In this document: one piece after another, positions 18,269 through 26,265 of the stretch
Numbering within the stretch: position 1 is the first letter of the stretch
How the letters are laid out: every line of letters starts with the position of its first letter
Source: Paenibacillus spongiae
GTDB lineage: Bacteria > Bacillota > Bacilli > Paenibacillales > Paenibacillaceae
DNA: 64,000 bases
Assembly: GCF_024734895.1 (NCBI RefSeq)
Contig: NZ_CP091430.1
Span: 3,118,501 to 3,182,500, forward strand
Direction of reading: 5' to 3'
Translations under genes and position numbers: made by a program
Notes under the pieces: model-generated
Seen by the model: only the letters and a program-made list of their open reading frames with translations
Database searches by the model: none
What the model was told of the DNA's origin: nothing

Positions 18269-18490
18269 TCATCTTGGGCCGGTATAACCGAATCTTGCGG
18301 AAATTTCTGCGGAAGCATCGCGGATCATTTCCCCGATTTCGACAACGCGTTCGTTGGGTAGCCGCCACTTTGGACAGGAGACGCCGAAGGAGGCGATCGG
18401 TTCTGCCTCGACGAGCGAGATCGGGAAATAGGCAATAATCGCTTTGCCGACACCCGTGCAGTACAGCGGATTGCACAGCCCGCTCTGTCA
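18269..18490 (-). pseudogene. Remnant of an IclR-family regulator (C-terminus)
   Basis: Reading the minus strand from about 18490 gives SGLCNPLYCTGVGKAIIAYF, then a short join, then EPIASFGVSCPKWRLPNERV and EIGEMIRDASAEISARFGY before a TGA at 18269. These match, in order, the effector-domain core of IclR regulators (PLHCTALGKAILA) and their C-terminal end (VSGP...EEIGEMVRETALEISRRLGY). The ~45 residues normally between the two blocks are missing, as are the DNA-binding domain and the start. It is therefore a twice-deleted fragment, not a working gene. Confidence 0.75.
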
Positions 18491-18645
18491 AAAATTACAA
18501 AATATTCAAAATAGGATAACGTATATTTAATAAAAGTATCCTAAAATATTCATGTATTTAAGAACAAAGGTGGTGATAGAAAGAAAATCTTACTTGTTTT
18601 TAAGATTGTTAACTATATTAATCATAGTATAGGGAGTTGATGAAG

Positions 18646-20862
18646 ATGAAGAAAAAACAAGCAATGTTAGCAGGCGTTTTGTCGGTTCTTGTCTTGGGAA
18701 GCACTCAGTTACCTTATGAAACAAGCGCAGAGAAGAATTCAAACGCCGGTTCCTTTTCTGCGGAAAGCCCTTTTGTGCTCCCCAAAGAGTACGAACAAGT
18801 GTGGATTATGAATGAAAAAACGGATGGAGACTTCCTCGATTTCCCGGGTATGAACGTGTTAAATGAAACAGGCGATCAAGCAGGCCGGTATCTTTATCGA
18901 ACCCACCAGCTAAACCATAACGCAGCAGTTAGTGTCACTGATTTATCAGGCCGAGAAGAGACAAAAATTATTTTCCAAAGAGAAGATTTGGAAGAACTGG
19001 ATGAATTGGTATGGACGCCATGGGGCACTGTGCTTACAGCCGAAAATATATCAAACGCAGCACATCCGGATCCGAATGTTCCAAATGCCGTGCACGGTCT
19101 GATATATGAAATAAACCCTGCTGACGGATCGGCCAAGGCACTGCCGGCACTGGGATCCCTTTCACATAAAGGAATCCAATTGGATGCAAACGGGAACGTA
19201 TATTTGACCGATTATGATCGTAAAGGCACAATCTATCGGTTTGTTCCCGAGCAACCTGGAGACCTTACAAGCGGACAGCTTTATGCATTGCGTACCGTTA
19301 AAAAGCAGAAGGACAAGGATATTACTGCTGAATGGGTAGCGCTTGACAAAGAGCAGGTCCTTAAGGATGCGCGTTCTGCAGCAGCAAAGCTCAAAGCGGC
19401 AGATTATAAGTTTCCAGGCGATATGGCGATCAAGGAAAATACACTTTATGTCGCTATTACGGGAGAAGATCGCGTTCTTTCCATATCGCTTGATGAGATG
19501 CCTATTGTGCACAACTTTATCCAAGCTGGTGATATTACCTCCAAAAAAGATTTTCATAACCCAAGCTACCTGACACTCGATAATGAAGGCAATCTATGGA
19601 TAGCGGAAGATAACGAGTTCGCTGATGTATGGCTTGCCAAGTTTGATGATAATAACGACGGAACAGCCGACAGTGTTGAACGATTCGCTTCGTTGTCCGA
19701 TAAGAATGCCGTTCCCACAGGTTTATACTTTGATCCTGTAGGTAGCTTCGCGCCCTCCGATAGTCAGAAGCTATTCTTGAATATTAAAAATGCAAAGGAT
19801 GGGAATGACAAAACATTCGTCATTCGAAAAAAACCGAATGCCGATCTTCAACCTGAGCCGACCCGATGGATGAATGCCGAAATGCCGGATCAAGGGGCTG
19901 CGGATCCCATCGTTTCCGCGCATCGCGGGGCACCTTGGTTAGCGCCTGAAAATACGCTCGACTCCTATCGGTACGCTTTTGCATACGGCGCGGATCTGGT
20001 CGAGGTCGACGTCCGGGAGACGAAGGATGGCAAACTTGTTTCGTTCCACGATTCAACGGTCGACTCCAAGACGGACGGCACCGGTCGTATATCGGATATG
20101 ACTTATGACGAAGTCCGCGCGTTAAATGCTGCCGATAACGATCAATGGCTGGGAAGCGAGTACGACCCTGCCCAAGTCGCATCGATTGAAGAAATCCTGG
20201 AACTCGCGGAGCAAGTCGGCGGTGGAATCGAGTTCGACATTAAAGAAATTAGCGATCCGGGAAAATTGGCGAATCTTGCGGCGCAATACGACGGGGTTAT
20301 CGAACGCTCGATCTTTAACTCAAGCGATATTCGAATTAAACAAGCTCAGCCAGAGGCGAAACTAATCTATAATCGAAACCGTTACGAGACGCCGGGAATG
20401 TTATATTTGCTAGGTTCTTATTATTCGGTGTATGGATCCAGATTGGACGAATATACGCCTGAAAGCATCATTGCGATTCACGATGCCGGCGGTATCGTAA
20501 TACCTCACTCCTACGATTTCGGCCCGGAACTGGAAGGCCAAACCTTTTTGAACGGACGCGCCATAGGAATCGACGGGGCACAAACAAATCAGACGGATGT
20601 CATACTGGATGTGCTTGATACACCGGTGGTTACATCGATTTCAGTCGAAGGCGGAACGTTAACGGCCCGTCTCACGAATGCTTCCAACGGAATGGGGATT
20701 CCTCTCAAACCGCTCATCGTGGAGAAGGGATCCGAAAGAATCGAACTTACCACTTCCGTTGGCGGAGCGATCCATCTGCCGGAAGGCTGGAACGATGCGC
20801 GAATTTCATTTGCAGGCGATGCTACCGCACAACCTAGCACATTTGATGGGAGCACGCTATAA
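18646..20862 (+). CDS. Secreted PhoX-like phosphatase / glycerophosphodiester phosphodiesterase fusion
   Basis: 738-residue exported two-domain enzyme. The ATG at 18646 has AGGGAG 9 bases upstream and starts a Sec signal peptide (KKKQAMLAGVLSVLVLGSTQ, cut near TSA). Residues ~40-405 form a DUF839/PhoX-like beta-propeller: PNVPNAVHGLIYEI, KFPGDMAIKENTLYVAIT, NPSYLTLDNEGNLWIAED and DSQKLFLNIKNAKDG follow PhoX blocks. Residues ~422-650 are a GDPD TIM barrel with the catalytic HRGAPWLAPENT (H426), VEVDVRETKDG and SFHD (H468). The last ~85 residues look like a small beta domain. Together the two parts could strip the head group from glycerophosphodiesters and then the phosphate from the product. 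Metal ligands of the PhoX half were not verified. Confidence 0.85.
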   Translation: MKKKQAMLAGVLSVLVLGSTQLPYETSAEKNSNAGSFSAESPFVLPKEYEQVWIMNEKTDGDFLDFPGMNVLNETGDQAGRYLYRTHQLNHNAAVSVTDLSGREETKIIFQREDLEELDELVWTPWGTVLTAENISNAAHPDPNVPNAVHGLIYEINPADGSAKALPALGSLSHKGIQLDANGNVYLTDYDRKGTIYRFVPEQPGDLTSGQLYALRTVKKQKDKDITAEWVALDKEQVLKDARSAAAKLKAADYKFPGDMAIKENTLYVAITGEDRVLSISLDEMPIVHNFIQAGDITSKKDFHNPSYLTLDNEGNLWIAEDNEFADVWLAKFDDNNDGTADSVERFASLSDKNAVPTGLYFDPVGSFAPSDSQKLFLNIKNAKDGNDKTFVIRKKPNADLQPEPTRWMNAEMPDQGAADPIVSAHRGAPWLAPENTLDSYRYAFAYGADLVEVDVRETKDGKLVSFHDSTVDSKTDGTGRISDMTYDEVRALNAADNDQWLGSEYDPAQVASIEEILELAEQVGGGIEFDIKEISDPGKLANLAAQYDGVIERSIFNSSDIRIKQAQPEAKLIYNRNRYETPGMLYLLGSYYSVYGSRLDEYTPESIIAIHDAGGIVIPHSYDFGPELEGQTFLNGRAIGIDGAQTNQTDVILDVLDTPVVTSISVEGGTLTARLTNASNGMGIPLKPLIVEKGSERIELTTSVGGAIHLPEGWNDARISFAGDATAQPSTFDGSTL

Positions 20863-20894
20863 GTTGTTCATACCGCTGATTCAGCACGAATCGA

Positions 20895-20930
20895 AAACAG
20901 GCTGCCGATATGCTCGGCAGCCTGTTTGAC
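20895..20930 (+). terminator. Hairpin terminator after PhoX-GDPD gene
   Basis: A 14-bp perfect stem (AAACAGGCTGCCGA / TCGGCAGCCTGTTT) with a 5-base loop. The T-tract is only the three T of the stem end, so termination may be partial; it may also serve the convergent MerR gene. Confidence 0.75.
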
Positions 20931-20996
20931 ATGGCCAGATATCTATACCTCAAATCCGATAACGCAAAAAAATTTCGGCTCTTCAATTTGAACCAT

Positions 20997-21704
20997 TTAC
21001 ACTATTTTGAAAAAATGTATATATATCATCATTTCTGATATGCCATTCATTTGTTTTTCCAATTGCTCATTCAGCTTCTGAAGAGCCACTTTGAAGGAGC
21101 GTTCAATCGAAGTCAGATCATGTATCTCTAAAGCTTCAAGCAACTGTTTCATGCTTTCAATGAAAAAGACGGTTTTCCTTAAACTGCTTAGCACAATAAT
21201 CTTTTTTAATTCCCTCGATGTAAAGACTCTATATCCGTTTTCCGGATTCCGCTCAGCGCGAATAAGCCCCTCCTTTTCCCAATGTCGAATAGCGGATGGG
21301 TTTACACCAGCGATAACGGCGATCTCACCGATTTTCATTTCATCCGTGACCTGAATATTCCTATACATGGAGAAATCAGTTTGATGAATGAGGCTCATGA
21401 CCTCCTCGATTCGTTGCTTCTCTACCTGAATGTTGTACTGTTGTAAATTGATCATCCAAAGTGCTTGTTCAACGTGACCTTTTTTTAATAAGTTCATGAC
21501 ATCGTAGGCGATAGGCAGATCGAATCCTTTGATCAAGGACCGTAAAGCAAGGAAAGCTTGAACATGCAACGGAGTATAATATCTTCTATTACTGGCTGTC
21601 CGAGGTACGTCAGGCACCAAATCGAGACTTTCATATCTTCGCAAGGTTGTGGTGCTGACATGAAGTCTCTTGGCCATCTGTTTCGGCGTAATGGTTTTGT
21701 CCAT
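20997..21704 (-). CDS. Regulator with two tandem MerR DNA-binding domains
   Basis: 235-residue protein containing two complete MerR-type winged-helix domains. The first (residues ~1-65) reads TITPKQMAKRLHVSTTTLRR then TASNRRYYTPLHVQAFLALR. The second (~118-180) reads MKIGEIAVIAGVNPSAIRHW then NPENGYRVFTSRELKKIIVL. A ~50-residue helical segment joins them and a helical tail follows. Usual MerR proteins carry one such domain plus a coiled coil. The ATG at 21704 has AAGGTG 7 bases upstream; an in-frame TTG at 21728 is less likely. The gene is divergent from the DUF6273 gene (155-base gap). Ligand and targets unknown. Confidence 0.85.
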   Translation of the reverse strand: MDKTITPKQMAKRLHVSTTTLRRYESLDLVPDVPRTASNRRYYTPLHVQAFLALRSLIKGFDLPIAYDVMNLLKKGHVEQALWMINLQQYNIQVEKQRIEEVMSLIHQTDFSMYRNIQVTDEMKIGEIAVIAGVNPSAIRHWEKEGLIRAERNPENGYRVFTSRELKKIIVLSSLRKTVFFIESMKQLLEALEIHDLTSIERSFKVALQKLNEQLEKQMNGISEMMIYIHFFKIV

Positions 21705-21859
21705 CTGCGACACCTTCCTTAAAGTCAAACTCTAAAGTACGGCAACAATATTATAAGAGGCAATAGCCGTCCACACAAGGATTCTGGTTATATCAAATGA
21801 AATCTTGCATGAATGTTATATGATCGAAGTTGGAATGAAAAACCGAGGAGGAAAACTTA

Positions 21860-22543
21860 ATGGAAAAGGGTCATTTTGCTTTAACGTACCGGAACCTAAA
21901 GCCCGGCAACTTCATTACGTTCGGCACGTACCCGCAGTCTGCAGACGGTAAAGAACTGGCGATTAAATGGCGTGTTCTACAAAAATCAGGAAGCGAGCTG
22001 TTTGTTTTGAGTGAGTATATTTTGGACTGCAAGAGGTATCACGGCAAGAGCGCGGATCTGAAGTGGCGCGATTGCATGGAAATTACGTGGCATGACTGCG
22101 ATTTACGCGAGTGGCTGAATGATGAATTCTATAACGCCGCATTTAATGCCGCCGAAAAGCAATTCATAAAGACGACTCCTTGCGCGGACAACGGAGAGGG
22201 CTGCCCGGATACGGAGGACAAGGTCTTTCTGCTTAGCGCTGCCGAGATAAGATTTTTATCTGAGATCCACGGCAAGGATTTGAGGCGCGCTGTTGGAACC
22301 GATTTTGCCAAGACGAAAAAGCCCGATGGATGCAGCTTATATGTATATGATAAAACGAACAAAGATAACTATATCATCAGAGACGGCGAAGAAGTTGGCT
22401 GTTCCTGGTGGTGGCTGCGAACGCAAGGAAACAAGCCTTCACGTGCGTTTTTTGCAGGTCCAGGTTGCAGTATTCGCAGCTATGGGAATAACAGTATAGA
22501 CGGTTATGGTGTGCGTCCTGCTTTACATATGAATCTTCCATGA
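21860..22543 (+). CDS. DUF6273 domain protein
   Basis: 227-residue protein without signal peptide or membrane segment. The single domain runs from ITFGTYPQSADGKELAIKWR to the C-terminal GYGVRPALHMNLP, with WWLRTQG in between; these are the hallmark blocks of DUF6273, a beta-rich domain usually found in surface or secreted proteins of Firmicutes. Function unknown. The ATG follows GAGGAGG by 8 bases. The RCC1-repeat gene follows after 81 bases in the same direction, so they may be co-transcribed, and the double-MerR regulator lies divergently upstream. Confidence 0.8.
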   Translation: MEKGHFALTYRNLKPGNFITFGTYPQSADGKELAIKWRVLQKSGSELFVLSEYILDCKRYHGKSADLKWRDCMEITWHDCDLREWLNDEFYNAAFNAAEKQFIKTTPCADNGEGCPDTEDKVFLLSAAEIRFLSEIHGKDLRRAVGTDFAKTKKPDGCSLYVYDKTNKDNYIIRDGEEVGCSWWWLRTQGNKPSRAFFAGPGCSIRSYGNNSIDGYGVRPALHMNLP

Positions 22544-22624
22544 TAAAGATGGAAAACGAGAAAATACCCAGCCAACCATGAATGTAAAGTGGAGGAGTAG
22601 GTCTTGTTTTCAAGGAGGTAAGAC

Positions 22625-23521
22625 ATGGATTGCATTTTACCGAAAGAAGCGGCGTTAAAGGTGAAACGGTGGCCTAAAGATACCATAGCTGCGGGTCGTC
22701 GTCATACCGTTGGTCTTAAATCTGACGGAACGGTGACGGCTGTGGGTGATAATAAATATGGCCAATGTAATGTAAGCAGCTGGCGCGGTATTGTGGCGGT
22801 CGCGGCTGGTAATGTTCATATGGCGACGAACACGGGTAATGCTCATACAATCGGGCTTAAATCGGACGGCACGGTGGCGGCTGTGGGTTGGAATAAGCAT
22901 GACCAATGCGATGTAAACGGCTGGCGCGATATTGTGGCGGTTGCGGCGGGTTGGCGTCGTACCATCGGGCTTAGATCGGATGGCACGGTGGTGGCTATGG
23001 GTCGAAATAATGAAGGCCAATGCAATGTAAGCGGCTGGCGTGATATGGTGGCGGTAGCGGCAGGTGACTGGCATACCGTCGGGCTTACATCGGACGGCAC
23101 GGTGGCGGGTGTGGGTAATAATCGGTATGGCCAATGCAATGTAAGCGGCTGGCGCGACATAGTGGCGGCAGCGGCGGGTTACCTTCATACCGTCGGGCTT
23201 AAATCGGACGGCACGGTGGTTGCTGTGGGCTGGAATAAGCATGACCAATGCGATGTAAGCGGCTGGCGCGGTATTGTGGCGATAGAGGCGGGTAGTAGTC
23301 ATACCATTGGCCTTAAATCGGACGGTACCGTGGCGGCTGCGGGTTGGAATGAGCATGGCCAATGCAATGTAAGTGGCTGGCGCGATATTGTGGCGGTTGC
23401 AGCGGGTTGCGCTCATACTCTCGGCCTTAAATCGGACGGCACGGTGGTTGCTGTGGGTGATAATGAATATGGCCAATGCGATGTAAGCGGCTGGCACGGC
23501 ATCCAACTGCCCGGCAATTAG
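22625..23521 (+). CDS. Cytosolic RCC1-repeat protein with near-identical repeats
   Basis: 298-residue protein made almost wholly of seven repeats of 38 residues with the pattern GLKSDGTVVAVG, xxxYGQCNVSGWRDIVAVAA and GxxHT. Seven units suit one closed RCC1-type beta-propeller. There is no signal peptide. The second unit junction has a 9-residue insertion (VHMATNTGN). Repeats are so alike at DNA level that they must have spread or been kept alike recently, unlike the older repeats of the secreted RCC1 protein at 1-2585. The ribosome site AAGGAGG lies 6 bases upstream. Function unknown; it may bind a partner protein or substrate for the adjacent DUF6273 protein. Confidence 0.85.
   Translation: MDCILPKEAALKVKRWPKDTIAAGRRHTVGLKSDGTVTAVGDNKYGQCNVSSWRGIVAVAAGNVHMATNTGNAHTIGLKSDGTVAAVGWNKHDQCDVNGWRDIVAVAAGWRRTIGLRSDGTVVAMGRNNEGQCNVSGWRDMVAVAAGDWHTVGLTSDGTVAGVGNNRYGQCNVSGWRDIVAAAAGYLHTVGLKSDGTVVAVGWNKHDQCDVSGWRGIVAIEAGSSHTIGLKSDGTVAAAGWNEHGQCNVSGWRDIVAVAAGCAHTLGLKSDGTVVAVGDNEYGQCDVSGWHGIQLPGN
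22700..23500 (+). repeat. Tandem 114-bp coding repeats, seven units
   Basis: Near-identical blocks recur every 114 bases, for example AAATCGGACGGCACGGTGG and CAATGCGATGTAAGCGGCTG. They encode the 38-residue RCC1 units. One junction is longer by 27 bases. Such repeats are prone to gain or loss of units. Confidence 0.9.
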
Positions 23522-23611
23522 TTTTCAATATTAATAGCTCAACTTTCCAAGCGGAAAAATGGAAAAAAAACGAATACCCAAAATTTTTATATGACCAGTC
23601 ACAAAAACGGA

Positions 23612-23642
23612 AATGGCACCCGAAAAGGTGCCATTAATTATC
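23612..23642. terminator. Bidirectional terminator between RCC1 gene and murC
   Basis: A 9-bp perfect stem (AATGGCACC / GGTGCCATT) with a 6-base loop. T-rich sequence lies on both sides (TTTCCGTTTTTG on the minus strand, AATTATCTTTT on the plus strand), so it can stop both convergent genes. Confidence 0.85.
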
Positions 23643-23644
23643 TT

Positions 23645-24937
23645 TTACGATTGAAACAATTGATCCTGATATTTCTGAATGTCTCCGGCTCCCATAAACA
23701 CAAGAATGGAATCGTTGTAGGTGGACATATCGGCTGCGATATTATCGGATAATAGGCGGGCATTCGGAATTCGCGATTGCAAGTCGCCGATCGAGACCGA
23801 TCCGTTGCCTTCCCTCGCCGATCCGAAGATCTGGCAGAGGTAGACATCATCGGCGTCCTTCAACGAGAGGGCGAAATCATCGATCAGTTTTTCCAAACGG
23901 CTGAAGGTGTGGGGCTGGAAGATGCCGACTATCCTTTTGGAAGGATATTTGCTTCTAGCCGCTTCAAGCGTTGCTCTTATCTCGGACGGATGGTGCGCAT
24001 AATCGTCGATAACAACGTTGCTGCCCCATTGTTTCTCGGAAAATCTGCGCTTTACGCCCGAGAATGTCGCCAGCTGGGCTTTGACGAGATCCATATCGCG
24101 GTCCAATACGAGTGCAACGCCAATAACGGCCAGCGCGTTGAGCACATTATGCTTTCCGAATACGGGGATCTTGAATTGTTGGATATTCGTATCTTTATAG
24201 TAAACATCGAATGTGACGCCGCTGCTATCCACGACCAGATTGGAGGCTCTCAGCTGGTTGTTCATTCCGAAGCCATAATACAGCGTGTCTGTATGGGCTC
24301 GCAGAAGACGGACCTGGGGATCATCCCCGCATGCGACGATATACTTGCCTGTCAACGAGGCCATCTCTTCAAAAGCTTGTCTAACGTCGTCAATATCCGC
24401 GAAGTAATCCGGATGGTCAAAATCAATATTCGTAATGACCGCTATGTCCGGCCGATAGGCAAGGAAATGGCGCCGATACTCACAGCTTTCGAACACGAAT
24501 AAATCCGCATCGGGATTCCCCTTGCCGGTTCCGTCGCCGATCAGGCTGCATGGCGGCTCTTGGGCATGAAGGGCGTGCACCAGCATCCCCGTCGTCGTTG
24601 TTTTGCCATGTGCTCCTGTAATTGCAATACTTGTGTAGCCCTTCATCCATTCGCCCAGGAAATGGTGATAGCGATGAACGGGAATTCCAAGCTCCTTGCA
24701 TTGAAGGACGGAGGGATGGTTGTCGTCATAAGCATTTGAGGCAATGACCGTCATGTTAGGCTTCAACGGTGCGTCTCCGAAAGCGTAAAGCGGAATATTG
24801 CGCGAGTCGAGCGGCACTTGGGTGAAGAGATGCGATTCGATGTCCTCCCCCTGAACATGATGTCCAAGGTCGGAGAGGATTTGTGCCAAAGCACTCATTC
24901 CGCAGCCTTTTATACCGATAAAGTGAAAGTTGTCCAT
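23645..24937 (-). CDS. murC: UDP-N-acetylmuramate--L-alanine ligase MurC
   Basis: 430-residue cytosolic enzyme that adds L-alanine to UDP-MurNAc with ATP, the first amino-acid step of peptidoglycan precursor synthesis. The UDP-binding Rossmann motif is FHFIGIKGCGMSALAQIL; the ATP loop is ITGAHGKTTTTGM; the central part has TNIDFDHPDYF and the C-terminal domain DDYAHHPSEI, all MurC landmarks. Length fits MurC. The start has GGAGGT 5 bases upstream. It stands alone, not in a dcw cluster; in Bacillales murC is often outside the dcw operon. Mpl, a related recycling ligase, is a weaker alternative because it is mainly proteobacterial. Confidence 0.93.
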   Translation of the reverse strand: MDNFHFIGIKGCGMSALAQILSDLGHHVQGEDIESHLFTQVPLDSRNIPLYAFGDAPLKPNMTVIASNAYDDNHPSVLQCKELGIPVHRYHHFLGEWMKGYTSIAITGAHGKTTTTGMLVHALHAQEPPCSLIGDGTGKGNPDADLFVFESCEYRRHFLAYRPDIAVITNIDFDHPDYFADIDDVRQAFEEMASLTGKYIVACGDDPQVRLLRAHTDTLYYGFGMNNQLRASNLVVDSSGVTFDVYYKDTNIQQFKIPVFGKHNVLNALAVIGVALVLDRDMDLVKAQLATFSGVKRRFSEKQWGSNVVIDDYAHHPSEIRATLEAARSKYPSKRIVGIFQPHTFSRLEKLIDDFALSLKDADDVYLCQIFGSAREGNGSVSIGDLQSRIPNARLLSDNIAADMSTYNDSILVFMGAGDIQKYQDQLFQS

Positions 24938-25104
24938 AGTGACCTCCAGAATACGTAATCGTGATAGTATATGTCGTTAAACCGAATGTGCGAATGCCCA
25001 TAAACCAATTATACAAGTCCCTCAAATAATTTCCACTCGGGATCAACATAAGAAAGGAAACCGGACGCATCCGATTCCCTCTCCCTTCGTGCTCAGCATG
25101 GTTT

Positions 25105-25720
25105 CTATGGAGTCAAGTGGGTGAAAATAATAGTGTCAACCATCCATTTATCTTGGATATATTTCACCGTGATCATCCGTTCGACACTATTCGCAGCGAT
25201 GTCTTTAGGCGAGCCATATTGCGTAACGGTGCCTTTCTTCTCATCGGAATGAATATAAGCGACATCCGTGAACGGAACGTTAACGTACAATCCTTTATCT
25301 TGAATGATTTTATTGATGAAGGCGTCCGTGAAATAGGGTTTGAAATGTGCCCGGATTTGTGAATAGGCGGCCAGGTTGGTGGCTTCGTTGACTTTCTTGA
25401 TCAAAGCGTCGACGGTTCTTTGCGGAATTCGGGAATCGTTGAACGTGGACTCCGTAGTGATCCGAACGTGTTTCTCCCCCAATGTAACGTCGGCCGTCCG
25501 GCCCAACGAATTCCATGATACCGTCCCTCCGAGAGACTGACTGATAAATCGGAAGGGTATATAGGTTACCGGCTGCGACATAGCGTATGGGTACCAGCGT
25601 ACGTTCTTGGACCACTTTGCCTTTAATCACGAAGGGCTGATCGTTTGCAAAGCTTTGACCTGGCAGGAATGCTGAAGCAGTCAGGACAAGACCCAGAAAG
25701 GCTGCAGCAATCTTCTTCAT
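25105..25720 (-). pseudogene. Frameshifted secreted protein with copper-amine-oxidase-N-like stalk domain
   Basis: Two overlapping frames make one gene. The 5' frame, from the ATG at 25720, gives a Sec signal peptide (KKIAAAFLGLVLTASAFLPG) and the start of a stalk domain (KGKVVQERTLVPIRYVAAG). The 3' frame, ending at 25105, continues with VTYIPFRFISQSLGGTVSWN and a ~115-residue domain that resembles a secreted NTF2-like fold. The switch falls near 25570-25590, where the ERTLVPIRYVA and TYIPFRFIS segments look like two versions of the same motif, so a small duplication may have caused the shift. The downstream frame has an in-frame ATG at 25581 but it cannot supply export. Either a true pseudogene or a sequencing error. 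Confidence 0.7.
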
Positions 25721-26265
25721 TCTTCAGAATCCTCCATACCGCATGAATGTGTTATTGATCGTGATACAGCATTAGACGCCTCGGATGTGAAAAGGTTGCT
25801 GGATACTTTCTGGGAATACCGTCGAGGGCGATCTAGTGTCCGTCAAACCGTGATCATAGGAGGAACTTGTAGGATGATGTCACACCTATTGTCAGACGCT
25901 TCCCGACTCGTCATAGGCGAGGAATAGTCTATAAACCCTTTATTTGGCGAATAAAATGAATGGTCTAATAATCAATATGTATGATATGACTTAATGTGAT
26001 TCTCTCAAAACAACGCAATAATCGACGAAAACACCATATTTAATAAGGAAATGATCGCCAAAAAATGACTTGACTAATGTATTATTGTATAGTATCGTCT
26101 TTTGTGAAAAGGCTTACATAAAAGGTTCAAAAAAGAAGTAATGGATAATATTTATATTTTTTAAATACAAATAATACAATAGGAAATCATGCTTGATGCT
26201 GACCATTCATGCGAGTACCCCAGCGATAGACGGTCGGGAAGCAATGAAAGGAGCGTAACCATGAC
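25721..26265. other. Long AT-rich intergenic region before the ABC locus
   Basis: 545 bases with no credible gene on either strand. The right half (25960-26190) is strongly AT-rich and should hold the promoter of the large transporter operon; TTGACT at about 26093 with TATAGTAT 12-14 bases on is suggestive but poorly spaced. No riboswitch or clear operator is seen. Confidence 0.5.

Noticed and set aside
18590-18630. A possible Pho box (TTACTT, TTAAGA, TTAACT) before the PhoX-GDPD gene
   Set aside because: Spacing is irregular (4 and 3 bases) and the -10 it would need (TAGTAT at 18625) would start transcription after the ribosome site at 18631.
22655-23506. A 283-codon minus-strand frame across the RCC1-repeat gene
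   Set aside because: It exists only because the 114-bp repeats carry the same stop-free antisense pattern seven times; it has no ribosome site and no protein-like domain.
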